A DNA stretch of 64,000 bases from Flavobacterium lacustre (GTDB lineage: Bacteria; Bacteroidota; Bacteroidia; Flavobacteriales; Flavobacteriaceae). Both the position numbers and the translations under genes were made by a program. This document shows, one piece after another, positions 25,388 through 34,391 of the stretch; the first letter of the stretch is position 1; the number at the start of each line of letters is the position of its first letter. The notes beneath the pieces were generated by a model. The model ran no database searches, was not told the origin of the DNA, and worked only from the letters and a program-made list of their open reading frames with translations. The stretch is from assembly GCF_027474525.2 (NCBI RefSeq), contig NZ_CP114882.2, forward strand, positions 1,922,001-1,986,000, in the 5' to 3' direction.

Positions 25388-27022
25388 ATGATTACAGTTA
25401 ATGATATTTCAGTTCAATTTGGAGGGACTACACTTTTTAGTGACGTTTCTTTTGCCATAAATGAAAATGATAAAATTGCCCTTATGGGTAAAAATGGGGC
25501 GGGTAAATCAACGCTTTTAAAGATAATTGCAGGGCAAAGTAAACCTTCAACCGGAAATATTTCGGCGCCAAAAGATGCTGTTGTGGCTTATTTGCCTCAG
25601 CATTTATTGACTACGGACGGCGCAACGGTGATGGAAGAAACTTCAAAAGCTTTTGGAGAAGTGTTTAGTATGAAAGCCGAAATAGATGAAATTAATGAGC
25701 AATTAACCATTCGTACCGATTACGAAAGTGACGAATACATGAAATTAATCGAACGGGTTTCAGACTTAAGCGAGAAATTTTATGCTATCGAAGAAATTAA
25801 TTATGAAGCAGAAGTAGAGAAAATCTTAACTGGTTTAGGTTTTGAACGCGAAGATTTTAGTCGCCAAACTTCGGAGTTTTCAGGAGGATGGAGAATGCGT
25901 ATTGAATTAGCTAAAATCTTGTTGCAAAAACCAGATTTGATTTTGCTCGATGAGCCTACCAACCACATGGATATCGAAAGTATTCAATGGTTAGAGGATT
26001 TCTTGATTAATTCAGCCAAAGCCGTTGTGGTTATTTCGCATGACAGGGCTTTTGTGGATAATATCACCAATCGTACCATTGAGGTTACAATGGGCAGGAT
26101 TTACGATTACAAAGCCAAATATTCTCATTATCTCGAGTTGCGAAAAGACCGACGCATGCACCAACAAAAAGCATACGATGAACAGCAACGTATGATTGCT
26201 GATAACAGAGCTTTTATTGACCGTTTCAAAGGAACTTTTTCTAAAACGGATGCCGTTCAGTCGCGGGTTAAGATGTTAGAAAAACTGGTTATTGTGCAAG
26301 TAGATGAAGTAGATACATCAGCATTAAAATTGAAATTTCCACCAGCAGTTCGATCCGGACAATATCCTGTTATTGTAAAAGAAATGTCAAAATCATATGG
26401 TGATCATGTCGTTTTTAAGGATGCTAATATTGTAATCGAAAGAGGGCAGAAGGTGGCATTTGTCGGGAAGAATGGGGAAGGAAAGTCAACGATGATCAAA
26501 GCCATTATGAAAGAAATTGGGATTGATAACGGTTCTGTAGAAATTGGTCACAATTCTCAAATTGGTTATTTTGCTCAAAATCAAGCGGCTTTGTTAGACG
26601 GAAATGCTACAATTTTTGAAACGATTGACGATATTGCAGTTGGTGATGTCAGAACTAAGATTAAAGATATTTTGGGGGCTTTTATGTTTCATGGTGATGA
26701 TGTTACCAAAAAAGTAAAAGTGCTTTCGGGTGGTGAAAAAACACGTTTGGCCATGATAAAATTATTGCTGGAACCGGTCAATTTATTAATACTCGATGAG
26801 CCTTCAAATCACTTGGATATGAAGACGAAAGATATTATTAAAGATGCATTGCGTGATTTTGACGGGACTTTAATATTGGTTTCGCACGATCGTGATTTCT
26901 TGGACGGATTAGCAACTAAGGTTTTTGAATTCGGAAATAAAAGAGTCGTAGAGCATTTTGAAGATATTGCAGGTTTCTTGGCACACAAAAAAATGGACAG
27001 TATGAAAGAAATCGAGAAATAA
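25388..27022 (+). CDS. ABC-F family ATPase (ribosome-associated, YbiT-like)
   Basis: A 544-residue soluble protein with two ATPase domains and no membrane part, the ABC-F plan; such proteins bind the ribosomal E site and relieve stalling. Domain 1: Walker A 'GKNGAGKST' (34-42), signature 'FSGGWRMR' (164-171), Walker B 'LILLDEPTNH'. Domain 2: 'GKNGEGKST' (360-368), 'LSGGEKTRLA', and 'LLILDEPSNH', where Ser replaces the usual Thr. The linker (about 245-320) that contacts P-site tRNA is rich in Arg, Lys and Gln. It is most like the translation-factor YbiT group and not an obvious drug-resistance type. A bidirectional terminator follows. Confidence 0.92.
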   Translation: MITVNDISVQFGGTTLFSDVSFAINENDKIALMGKNGAGKSTLLKIIAGQSKPSTGNISAPKDAVVAYLPQHLLTTDGATVMEETSKAFGEVFSMKAEIDEINEQLTIRTDYESDEYMKLIERVSDLSEKFYAIEEINYEAEVEKILTGLGFEREDFSRQTSEFSGGWRMRIELAKILLQKPDLILLDEPTNHMDIESIQWLEDFLINSAKAVVVISHDRAFVDNITNRTIEVTMGRIYDYKAKYSHYLELRKDRRMHQQKAYDEQQRMIADNRAFIDRFKGTFSKTDAVQSRVKMLEKLVIVQVDEVDTSALKLKFPPAVRSGQYPVIVKEMSKSYGDHVVFKDANIVIERGQKVAFVGKNGEGKSTMIKAIMKEIGIDNGSVEIGHNSQIGYFAQNQAALLDGNATIFETIDDIAVGDVRTKIKDILGAFMFHGDDVTKKVKVLSGGEKTRLAMIKLLLEPVNLLILDEPSNHLDMKTKDIIKDALRDFDGTLILVSHDRDFLDGLATKVFEFGNKRVVEHFEDIAGFLAHKKMDSMKEIEK

Positions 27023-27030
27023 TTAAAGTA

Positions 27031-27062
27031 AAAAAAAGAGGCCTAAATGGCCTCTTTTTTTT
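27031..27062. terminator. Bidirectional terminator, ABC-F / GNAT
   Basis: AGAGGCC (27037-27043) pairs with GGCCTCT (27049-27055) across a 5-base loop, flanked by an A-run and a T-run. It serves both convergent genes; the GNAT stop codon lies at its right edge. Confidence 0.88.
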
Positions 27063-27363
27063 ATAATCGTATTCCAGGTGGAAGCAATTCTTTGTAAACT
27101 GGATTTTTTTTGAAAAAAACAACGATTTTCGGCAGGATAGGAACTACTTTCAGTTTCCTTTCAATAGCAATTTCCATGATGTTTTTGAGTAGATTTGAAA
27201 TGAATACTTCATCTTCAAATTCGTCTGGAACATTGATTTTTGTCAAAAATATTTTTTTCTCCTGAAAGGAATATTCTACAGCAACCAGACCATTTTCTAC
27301 GATAGTTTCAAATTGTCTTGCAAATGTATTGTCTTTGATTTCCATTATAATTGCTGCTTCCAT
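27061..27363 (-). CDS. Small GNAT-family N-acetyltransferase
   Basis: A 100-residue protein of the minimal GNAT family (Acetyltransf_CG, YjdJ-like). The order of strands ('GLVAVEYSF', 'KIFLTKINVPDEFED') followed by a helix and 'KVVPILPKIVVFFKKNP' fits the acetyl-CoA-binding core; the substrate is unknown. An ATG seven codons in (MEIKDN) is an alternative start. It begins 4 bases after the pirin gene's stop, so they are likely an operon. Confidence 0.82.
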   Translation of the reverse strand: MEAAIIMEIKDNTFARQFETIVENGLVAVEYSFQEKKIFLTKINVPDEFEDEVFISNLLKNIMEIAIERKLKVVPILPKIVVFFKKNPVYKELLPPGIRL

Positions 27364-27367
27364 GTGT

Positions 27368-28090
27368 TTAATGGTGGTTCATTGGTACTTCTACCAAAAG
27401 TATTTTTGATTGCGAATTCATTTTGATTTCAAATTGATCAAAATCGGTTATTCCCATGGCATCTCTTGCCTTTAAAACTTGATTGTTAACTTCTATTTCT
27501 CCTTCAATTAAAAATAAATAAACTCCATTTTTAGGAATTTTGACGCTATAAGTGGTAACGGTGTTTTTTTCGAAAATTCCTAAATAAAAATAGGTTTTTT
27601 GATAGACCCAAAGTGCTTTGCTGTTAGCGGTGTCTTTTGGAGCAACAATGTTTACAAAGGTATTGATTTGGTTTTCAATATCAAATGATTTCTGTTCGTA
27701 TCTTGGTGTAACTTCTTCTTTGTCAGGGAAAACCCATAGTTGCAGCGTTTTGGCTTCTTCGGTTGGGCTGGTATTCATTTCAGAGTGTTCAACCCCTGTT
27801 CCTGCACTCATGACTTGTACTTCTCCAAAACGAATAACACCTTCGTTTCCCATGCTGTCTTTGTGTTTTAGTCCTCCTTCAAGTGGAATCGTGATTATTT
27901 CCATGTTGGCGTGTGGATGTGTGCCAAAGCCTGTTCCGCCAGTAATAGTATCGTCATTTAATACCCGTAACATCCCAAATTGTATGCGCTCCGGATTGAA
28001 GTAATTTCCAAATGAAAAGGAGAAATTGGCTTTCAGCCATCCAAAATCGGCTTTGCCTCTTGAACTGGATTCGAATAATTTTGTTGTCAT
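27368..28090 (-). CDS. Pirin family bicupin protein
   Basis: A 240-residue soluble bicupin of the pirin (YhhW) family, some members of which have quercetinase activity. The N-terminal cupin carries the metal ligands: two His in 'FGTHPHANME', a third in 'HKDS' region, and the 'GEVQVMSAGTGVEHSE' motif with His and Glu. The C-terminal cupin (about 135-235) lacks an obvious metal site, as is usual. The natural substrate is unknown. It is followed closely by a small acetyltransferase gene. Confidence 0.92.
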   Translation of the reverse strand: MTTKLFESSSRGKADFGWLKANFSFSFGNYFNPERIQFGMLRVLNDDTITGGTGFGTHPHANMEIITIPLEGGLKHKDSMGNEGVIRFGEVQVMSAGTGVEHSEMNTSPTEEAKTLQLWVFPDKEEVTPRYEQKSFDIENQINTFVNIVAPKDTANSKALWVYQKTYFYLGIFEKNTVTTYSVKIPKNGVYLFLIEGEIEVNNQVLKARDAMGITDFDQFEIKMNSQSKILLVEVPMNHH

Positions 28091-28203
28091 AATTTATTGA
28101 TAAATAAAGATAGGTTTGAGATTGATTTTAAATAAAAAAATTAATTTTATGCAAAATTCGTGATTATAAATCGGAATACTGTTGTAAAATCGTTAAAACA
28201 ATT

Positions 28204-28896
28204 ATGAGTAAAATCCCTGTTTATTTGATGCCTGGTTTGGCGGCAAGTGCTGCGATTTTTGAACGGATTGCACTTCCTGAAGCTGTTTTTGAAACTGTAT
28301 TGCTAGAATGGGAGATTCCCCTTGATCAGGAAACCTTGCCAGATTATGCCAAACGAATGACCGAAAAAATTAAACATCCAAATCCGGTTTTGATTGGCGT
28401 TTCATTTGGTGGAATTTTGGTGCAGGAAATGGCAGCGTTTATTCAGGTGAGAAAAGTGATTATTATTTCGAGTGTCAAAAGCAATCTCGAGTTTCCCAGA
28501 AGGATGAAAATCGCTAAGACGACCAAAGCCTACAAATTAATCCCGATGAGTTTAATTTTAAATATAGAAAATCTGGCTAAATTTTCTTTTGGAGCCAAAG
28601 TAAATCAAAGACTCAAATTGTATGAAAAGTTTCTTTCGGTTCGGGATATTCGGTATTTAGATTGGGCTGTAGAAAAAGTTATTCTTTGGGACAGAACCGT
28701 TGCGGACAAGAATGTAATTCATATTCACGGTGATGCAGATGATGTTTTTCCTATAAAATACATTTCGGATTGCATTGTTGTAAAAGGAGGGACGCATATC
28801 ATGATTTTGAATAAATACAAATGGCTGAATGCCAATTTACCCGAAATTATTTTGGGAACCAATACTAATTTAGATCAAGAAGATTATGGAAAATAA
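28204..28896 (+). CDS. Alpha/beta hydrolase
   Basis: A 230-residue soluble hydrolase-fold protein. The nucleophile elbow 'GVSFGG' places Ser67; 'IHGDADDVFP' supplies the likely acid region and 'GGTHIMI' the catalytic His near the C-terminus. There is no signal peptide. The substrate is unknown. Its last 11 bases overlap the start of the lytic transglycosylase gene, so expression is coupled. Confidence 0.85.
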   Translation: MSKIPVYLMPGLAASAAIFERIALPEAVFETVLLEWEIPLDQETLPDYAKRMTEKIKHPNPVLIGVSFGGILVQEMAAFIQVRKVIIISSVKSNLEFPRRMKIAKTTKAYKLIPMSLILNIENLAKFSFGAKVNQRLKLYEKFLSVRDIRYLDWAVEKVILWDRTVADKNVIHIHGDADDVFPIKYISDCIVVKGGTHIMILNKYKWLNANLPEIILGTNTNLDQEDYGK

Positions 28897-29788
28897 AAAT
28901 AACAGTAAGAACATCAGTATCGTTCTGGGAATGGTTTTCATCAGCAGCTTGTTTATTTTTGCCACGATTCCGGAAGCTAAAAAGACAGATTCAAAAGTGG
29001 CTGTGGCTGGTTATTTTCCGGACAAAGTAGATTTTGCAGGAGAAGAAGCGCCTTTGAAAATTTCGGATGTCAGAGAGCGTTTAGACCGGGAATTGTTGGT
29101 CAATGAGAATCTTCATGCATCTACGATTTTAATTTTAAAAAGAGCTAATCGAGCATTTTCGGTAATAGAGCCTATTCTCAAAAAGAATGGAGTTCCGGAT
29201 GATTTTAAATATTTGGCGGTAATAGAAAGTGGTTTGGTCAATGTGGTTTCTCCGGCTGGAGCCAAAGGGATTTGGCAATTTATGCCCGAAACTGCCAAAG
29301 AAAGAGGTTTAGAAGTGAATGAGAATATCGACGAACGCTATCATTTAGAAAAAGCTACGCAGGCCGCTTGCAGTTATTTTTTGAAAGCCAAAGAAAAATT
29401 TGGCAACTGGACACTTGTAGCCGCCTCTTATAATGCAGGGGAAACTGGAATCAAAAAGCAAATGGATATTCAAAAAGTTACTGATTATTATGATTTATTG
29501 CTTTCGGAAGAAACGTCTCGGTATATGTTCCGGATTATTGCTTTGAAGGAAATCATGAAAAATCCTGTAAAATATGGTTTTGTCATTGCTCCCGAAGATC
29601 ATTATGAAATTTTACCTGTCAAAAAAGTTGAATTAGACAGTGCTGTTGTTGATTTGGCTGATTTTGCAAAAAGGCAAGGCATCAATTATAAAATTTTGAA
29701 GATACACAATCCGTGGCTCAGGGAATCTAAAATTCTCAATGCTGCCAATAAAAAATACCAAATCGAAATTCCTTTGAAAGGCTATTAA
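28886..29788 (+). CDS. Lytic transglycosylase domain protein, membrane-anchored
   Basis: A periplasm-facing enzyme of 300 residues that would cleave peptidoglycan glycan strands to 1,6-anhydro ends. An N-terminal membrane helix (about 10-29) anchors it. The SLT domain (about 95-220) has catalytic Glu114 in 'AVIESG', then 'SPAGAKGIWQFMP' and 'ASYNAG', all hallmark motifs. The C-terminal part (about 235-300) looks like a degenerate LysM-type domain ('LADFAKRQGINYKILKIHNP'). It overlaps the hydrolase gene before it and ends at a strong bidirectional terminator. Confidence 0.92.
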   Translation: MENKNNSKNISIVLGMVFISSLFIFATIPEAKKTDSKVAVAGYFPDKVDFAGEEAPLKISDVRERLDRELLVNENLHASTILILKRANRAFSVIEPILKKNGVPDDFKYLAVIESGLVNVVSPAGAKGIWQFMPETAKERGLEVNENIDERYHLEKATQAACSYFLKAKEKFGNWTLVAASYNAGETGIKKQMDIQKVTDYYDLLLSEETSRYMFRIIALKEIMKNPVKYGFVIAPEDHYEILPVKKVELDSAVVDLADFAKRQGINYKILKIHNPWLRESKILNAANKKYQIEIPLKGY

Positions 29789-29800
29789 TTTAAAGACATA

Positions 29801-29836
29801 AAAAAGGGTCAAATGTATTTCATTTGACCCTTTTTT
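29801..29836. terminator. Bidirectional terminator
   Basis: A perfect 15-bp stem (29801-29815 with 29821-29835) with a 5-base loop and A/T-runs on both sides lies between convergent genes. Confidence 0.9.
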
Positions 29837-29851
29837 AATTAATTGTATGAA

Positions 29852-30367
29852 TTATATTTTCTTCATTTGCTCTTTCATCATGGTGATTTGTTCTTTCAAC
29901 ATGTTTTGTTTGTCCAGCTTTTTAGCTTCGTTTAACAGTGCAGTAGCTTCAAGTTTTCTTCGGCGACTCATAGCAACTCCTGCTAAGTTTAATTTGGCTA
30001 CAGCCAAATCCATATCCATAGATAATCCTAATTCGATTGCTTTTTTGAAATATTTCTCTGCTTGATTGATATTAGTCTGCGAAAGCATGATTCCGTGAAG
30101 GTAATTAAAGTAACCTTGTTGTTTTCTTACTAAAGCTGTTTCGGGGTTTTTGATGTAAGCCAGCCATTTTTTGGCACCTTCAAAATCTTGTTTTCTCAAT
30201 TTAAGGAAGGCTAGAAGGATGAATTCGTTTTTGAAGTAAAGAAAAATAGGAATAGCACTTAATAAAATAACGAAAATTCCATTTCCAATGTTGCTTTCTG
30301 TAAATTGCCAAATGCCAGTAAGGATAACAAGTCCGGCGATAATAAGTTTAATATTTCTGTGAAACAT
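29852..30367 (-). CDS. Membrane protein with TPR-like repeats
   Basis: A 171-residue protein with two N-terminal membrane helices (about 8-25 and 30-48), probably a hairpin anchor, followed by helical repeats of TPR type ('QAEKYFKKAIELGLSMDMDLAVAKLNLAGVAM' region, about 100-130). The first part resembles DUF2892. The C-terminal region is Lys/Met-rich. The TPR part would sit in the cytoplasm and bind a partner; its identity is unknown. A -7 box lies upstream. Confidence 0.72.
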   Translation of the reverse strand: MFHRNIKLIIAGLVILTGIWQFTESNIGNGIFVILLSAIPIFLYFKNEFILLAFLKLRKQDFEGAKKWLAYIKNPETALVRKQQGYFNYLHGIMLSQTNINQAEKYFKKAIELGLSMDMDLAVAKLNLAGVAMSRRRKLEATALLNEAKKLDKQNMLKEQITMMKEQMKKI

Positions 30368-30388
30368 AGCGTGTTTTTTTTATGATCA

Positions 30389-30396
30389 CAAATATA
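30389..30396 (-). promoter_or_regulatory. -7 promoter box TATATTTG
   Basis: Minus-strand TATATTTG lies 21 bases before the TPR protein start. Confidence 0.55.
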
Positions 30397-30430
30397 GTAA
30401 AATGATTTGAAAATATTTTTATAAAACTAC

Positions 30431-30461
30431 TTGCGAGAAAAAAAAGTCTTTGTATATTTGC
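30431..30461 (+). promoter_or_regulatory. Promoter of rpmH
   Basis: TTG (30431-30433), a 19-base spacer and TATATTTGC (30453-30461): an almost ideal Bacteroidota promoter, as expected for a ribosomal protein gene. The leader is about 65 bases. Confidence 0.8.
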
Positions 30462-30532
30462 ACTCGGTTTTAGAATAACGGTTATTCAAAAACAATAAGA
30501 CACATAAATAAGATTTTTAAAGATACAAAGCA

Positions 30533-30694
30533 ATGAGCAAAAGAACGTTTCAACCATCGAAAAGAAAAAGAAGAAATAAGCACGGATTTATGGACAGAAT
30601 GGCTTCTGCTAATGGAAGAAAAGTTCTTGCGCGTAGAAGAGCTAAAGGAAGACATAAATTGACTGTATCTAGCGAACCTAGACACAAAAAATAA
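30533..30694 (+). CDS. rpmH: 50S ribosomal protein L34
   Basis: A 53-residue, very basic protein of the large ribosomal subunit. The opening '[20 protein letters not shown]' and '[19 protein letters not shown]' are the L34 signature. A strong promoter precedes it and a hairpin terminator follows. In many bacteria rpmH sits beside dnaA and rnpA near the origin; here it does not, which is usual for Bacteroidota. It is a single-gene unit. Confidence 0.97.
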
Positions 30695-30714
30695 TGTTTG
30701 TATAAACTTATATA

Positions 30715-30747
30715 AGGCGTTACTTCTTTTAGTATCGCCTTTTTTTA
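30715..30747 (+). terminator. Terminator after rpmH
   Basis: AGGCG-T-TACT (30715-30724) pairs with AGTA-T-CGCCT (30731-30740), with one internal T-T mismatch, followed by seven T's. Confidence 0.85.
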
Positions 30748-30785
30748 TACCTTGTCATTAAAATAAGATTAAAAGTTTAATTTTT

Positions 30786-30828
30786 AAAGGTTTAAGGTTT
30801 TCTATTTAACTTTAAACCTTTAATTTTG
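30786..30828 (+). promoter_or_regulatory. carB promoter region with overlapping inverted repeat
   Basis: A -7-like TAATTTTG is at 30821-30828, 31 bases before the carB ATG. Immediately upstream, 12-bp arms with one mismatch (30786-30797 and 30810-30821) form an inverted repeat in the space where polymerase would bind. This is a candidate operator; the regulator is unknown. Confidence 0.45.
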
Positions 30829-30859
30829 AGCAACAAAAACTAACTACAATTACAATACA

Positions 30860-33715
30860 ATGCCAAAAGACACATCCATAAAATCCGTTTTAATAATAGG
30901 TTCTGGTCCTATTGTTATTGGTCAAGCTTGCGAATTTGATTATGCAGGATCACAATCAGCCCGTTCCATCCGTGAAGAAGGAATTGAGGTTATCCTGATT
31001 AACTCGAATCCGGCAACAATCATGACCGACCCTTCTATGGCCGATCATGTTTACTTGAAACCATTAACGACCAAATCAATCATTGAAATCCTGAAAGCAC
31101 ATCCGCAAATTGATGCTGTTTTGCCTACAATGGGAGGACAAACCGCCTTAAACTTGTGTTTGGAAGCAGATGAAAAAGGAATTTGGGCAGATTTTGGAGT
31201 ACGATTAATCGGGGTTGATGTGAACGCCATTAATATTACCGAAGACAGAGAGCAATTTAAACAATTGCTTCAAAAAATAAATGTGCCTACTGCACCGGCA
31301 AAAACAGCTACTTCTTTCTTGGAAGGAAAAGAAATTGCACAGGAATTTGGTTTCCCATTAGTAATTCGTCCTTCGTTTACATTGGGTGGAACCGGAGCTG
31401 CTTTTGTTCACACCAAAGAAGAATTTGACGAAAAACTAACCTACGGATTAGAAATGTCACCGATTCACGAAGTGTTGATTGACAAAGCTTTAATAGGTTG
31501 GAAGGAATACGAATTGGAATTATTGAGAGATAAAAACGACAATGTTGTTATTATCTGTTCTATCGAAAATATGGACCCAATGGGAATTCATACCGGAGAT
31601 TCCATCACGGTTGCACCAGCAATGACATTATCAGATACGACTTTCCAAAAGTTGCGTGATATGGCTATTTTGATGATGCGCAGTATCGGGAATTTTGCTG
31701 GAGGTTGTAACGTGCAGTTTGCCGTTTCGCCTGACGAAAAAGAAGATATCGTTGCGATTGAAATTAATCCTCGTGTATCTCGTTCTTCTGCTCTAGCATC
31801 AAAAGCAACGGGTTATCCAATTGCAAAAATTGCTTCTAAACTAGCTTTAGGATACAATTTAGATGAATTACAAAACCAAATCACCAAATCAACTTCGGCA
31901 TTATTCGAGCCGACTTTGGATTATGTGATTGTAAAAATACCACGTTGGAACTTCGATAAATTTGAAGGAGCCGACAGAACTTTAGGACTTCAAATGAAAT
32001 CGGTTGGGGAAGTAATGGGAATTGGACGTTCGTTCCAAGAAGCCTTGCACAAAGCCACACAATCATTGGAAATCAAAAGAAATGGTTTAGGAGCTGATGG
32101 AAAAGGATATACCAATTACGAGCAAATTATAGAGAAATTGACTTTTGCAAGTTGGGATCGTGTTTTCGTGATTTATGATGCTATCGCCATGGGAATTCCA
32201 TTGAGTCGTATTCATGAAATCACCAGAATCGATATGTGGTTCTTGAAACAATACGAAGAATTATATGTTTTAGAGAAAGAAATTTCTAACTATACTGTGG
32301 AAACTTTGCCAAGAGAATTGCTTTTGGAAGCCAAACAAAAAGGGTTTGCCGACAGACAAATTGCGCACATGGTGAGTTGCAAAGAAAGTCAAGTGCATAC
32401 GTTGCGTACCGATATGAACATCAACCGCGTGTTTAAATTGGTGGATACTTGTGCGGCAGAATTCAAAGCAAAAACACCTTATTACTATTCGACTTTTGAA
32501 GCCGAAATAGAAAAAGCGGACGGAACACGTTACGTTGACAACGAAAGTGTTGTAACAGACAAAAAGAAAATAATCGTTTTGGGTTCAGGACCAAATAGAA
32601 TTGGACAAGGAATTGAGTTTGATTATTCTTGTGTTCACGGGGTTTTGGCAGCCAAAGAATGTGGTTATGAAACGATAATGATTAACTGTAACCCAGAAAC
32701 GGTTTCGACTGATTTTGATACTGCAGATAAATTGTATTTCGAACCGGTTTTTTGGGAACATATTTACGACATCATCCAACACGAAAAACCAGAAGGCGTT
32801 ATCGTACAATTAGGTGGACAAACTGCCTTGAAATTGGCCGAAAAATTGTCTAAATACGGAGTAAAAATCATAGGAACCAGTTTTGATGCCTTGGATTTAG
32901 CCGAAGACAGAGGACGTTTCTCTGATTTGTTAACTGAATTGAACATTCCTTTCCCACAATTCGGGATTGCGGAAACGGCGGATGAAGCTTCTGCTTTAGC
33001 AGATACTTTAGATTTTCCATTATTGATTCGTCCTTCGTATGTATTAGGAGGTCAGGGAATGAAAATTGTGATCAACAAAAAAGAATTAGAAGAGCACGTT
33101 ATCAATTTATTGAAATCGATTCCAGGGAATAAATTGCTGTTAGACCATTATTTGGCCGGAGCAATCGAAGCAGAAGCGGATGCAATTTGTGATGCGGATG
33201 GAAATGTTTATATCATAGGAATTATGGAGCATATCGAACCTTGTGGTGTACACTCGGGCGATTCTAACGCTACTTTGCCACCGTTTAACCTGGGTGAATT
33301 TGTGATGCAACAAATTAAAGATCATACGCATAAAATTGCTAAAGCGTTAAAAACTGTTGGTTTAATCAACATTCAGTTTGCGATAAAAGACGATACAGTT
33401 TATATCATTGAAGCGAATCCTAGAGCGTCTCGTACAGTTCCGTTTATTGCAAAAGCATACGGAGAACCTTATGTGAACTATGCGACTAAAGTGATGTTAG
33501 GACACAATAAAGTAACCGACTTTACTTTCAACCCACAATTGAAAGGATATGCTATTAAGCAACCGGTTTTCTCTTTCAGTAAGTTCCAAAATGTGAACAA
33601 AGCATTAGGACCAGAAATGAAATCAACAGGAGAAAGCATCTTGTTTATTGATGACTTGAAAGACGATCAGTTCTACGAATTGTACTCTAGAAGAAAAATG
33701 TATTTGAGTAAATAA
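30860..33715 (+). CDS. carB: Carbamoyl-phosphate synthase large subunit, lacking the allosteric domain
   Basis: CarB makes carbamoyl phosphate from ammonia, bicarbonate and two ATP for pyrimidine and arginine synthesis, using ammonia from CarA. Both ATP-grasp halves are present: 'GSGPIVIGQACEFDYAGSQ' opens the first and 'GSGPNRIGQGIEFDYSC' the second (near residue 573). At 951 residues it is about 120 shorter than the E. coli enzyme. It ends shortly after 'LGPEMKSTGE', so the C-terminal MGS-like domain that binds UMP, IMP and ornithine is absent. A strong terminator 20 bases after the stop shows this is the natural end. carA is not adjacent. Confidence 0.95.
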   Translation: MPKDTSIKSVLIIGSGPIVIGQACEFDYAGSQSARSIREEGIEVILINSNPATIMTDPSMADHVYLKPLTTKSIIEILKAHPQIDAVLPTMGGQTALNLCLEADEKGIWADFGVRLIGVDVNAINITEDREQFKQLLQKINVPTAPAKTATSFLEGKEIAQEFGFPLVIRPSFTLGGTGAAFVHTKEEFDEKLTYGLEMSPIHEVLIDKALIGWKEYELELLRDKNDNVVIICSIENMDPMGIHTGDSITVAPAMTLSDTTFQKLRDMAILMMRSIGNFAGGCNVQFAVSPDEKEDIVAIEINPRVSRSSALASKATGYPIAKIASKLALGYNLDELQNQITKSTSALFEPTLDYVIVKIPRWNFDKFEGADRTLGLQMKSVGEVMGIGRSFQEALHKATQSLEIKRNGLGADGKGYTNYEQIIEKLTFASWDRVFVIYDAIAMGIPLSRIHEITRIDMWFLKQYEELYVLEKEISNYTVETLPRELLLEAKQKGFADRQIAHMVSCKESQVHTLRTDMNINRVFKLVDTCAAEFKAKTPYYYSTFEAEIEKADGTRYVDNESVVTDKKKIIVLGSGPNRIGQGIEFDYSCVHGVLAAKECGYETIMINCNPETVSTDFDTADKLYFEPVFWEHIYDIIQHEKPEGVIVQLGGQTALKLAEKLSKYGVKIIGTSFDALDLAEDRGRFSDLLTELNIPFPQFGIAETADEASALADTLDFPLLIRPSYVLGGQGMKIVINKKELEEHVINLLKSIPGNKLLLDHYLAGAIEAEADAICDADGNVYIIGIMEHIEPCGVHSGDSNATLPPFNLGEFVMQQIKDHTHKIAKALKTVGLINIQFAIKDDTVYIIEANPRASRTVPFIAKAYGEPYVNYATKVMLGHNKVTDFTFNPQLKGYAIKQPVFSFSKFQNVNKALGPEMKSTGESILFIDDLKDDQFYELYSRRKMYLSK

Positions 33716-33734
33716 TACTTGAATTGTGTATAGT

Positions 33735-33763
33735 AAAAAAAAGCCCCGTTTGGGGCTTTTTTT
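33735..33763 (+). terminator. Terminator after carB
   Basis: AAAGCCCC (33740-33747) pairs with GGGGCTTT (33752-33759), loop GTTT, with long A- and T-runs. It may also serve the convergent YkgJ gene. Confidence 0.9.
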
Positions 33764-33782
33764 ATGGAATGTATTTAGTGTT

Positions 33783-34391
33783 TTAAGCAATATTCTCCAA
33801 CCCACCCGGAAATGGTCTGTAGGCATAATAATGCAAAACTTCTTCGATAGCCATTTTTAAGGCTTCGTTTATGGGGAGTAAAGTGGTGGCGAGTCGGTTA
33901 TCAATTTGGGATAGTCGGGTGTAATAATCGGTAAAAACCGGTACATAAAGTCCTTTGCTTATGGCTTCTTCGGCAGCATCAAATTTTTCTTGTTGTCCTT
34001 CCTTGATGATTTTGCAAGTAGCCATGCGTAGTTGCCCGTATTTGTCTCTATTGGAGGCATAGCCAAAGAGGCGGCAAATTAATCCGCGGTATTTATAGTC
34101 GGTGCATCTGCCATTCGTTTGGTCTGTGGTCGAGAGGGATTGGTATAAATGGCAATTGGTATTGGTTTTGGTATTTAGTTCTTCTAAAATTGCTTCAGCT
34201 TTGCCATTCAAAAATAAATAAAAGGCCCAAGGTAAAAACTCTAAAGGGGAAGCATTAATGTTTGGTTTTGAACAACATTGGCCACATCCCGTCTTACAAT
34301 GCAACTGGGTTTTGGATCTGAAAGAGGTAATTTCATTTTCAAGGCGGTCAAATAACTGTTCTACCAATTGAATTTTATGCTCTATAGCCAT
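33783..34391 (-). CDS. YkgJ family cysteine-cluster protein
   Basis: A 202-residue protein with the C32-x3-C36-x2-C39-C40 motif ('CKTGCGQCC') and further cysteines in 'LICRLFG' and 'ATCKII', matching the YkgJ family, thought to bind zinc or an iron-sulfur cluster. The function is not established. It is transcribed toward carB. The region upstream of its start holds palindrome array B, so its promoter lies in or beside that array; no TAnnTTTG box is clear. Confidence 0.85.
   Translation of the reverse strand: MAIEHKIQLVEQLFDRLENEITSFRSKTQLHCKTGCGQCCSKPNINASPLEFLPWAFYLFLNGKAEAILEELNTKTNTNCHLYQSLSTTDQTNGRCTDYKYRGLICRLFGYASNRDKYGQLRMATCKIIKEGQQEKFDAAEEAISKGLYVPVFTDYYTRLSQIDNRLATTLLPINEALKMAIEEVLHYYAYRPFPGGLENIA

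Noticed and set aside
30860-33715. CarB truncated by a frameshift or assembly error
   Set aside because: The stop is followed at once by a strong terminator and a convergent gene, so no sequence for the missing domain is present downstream.
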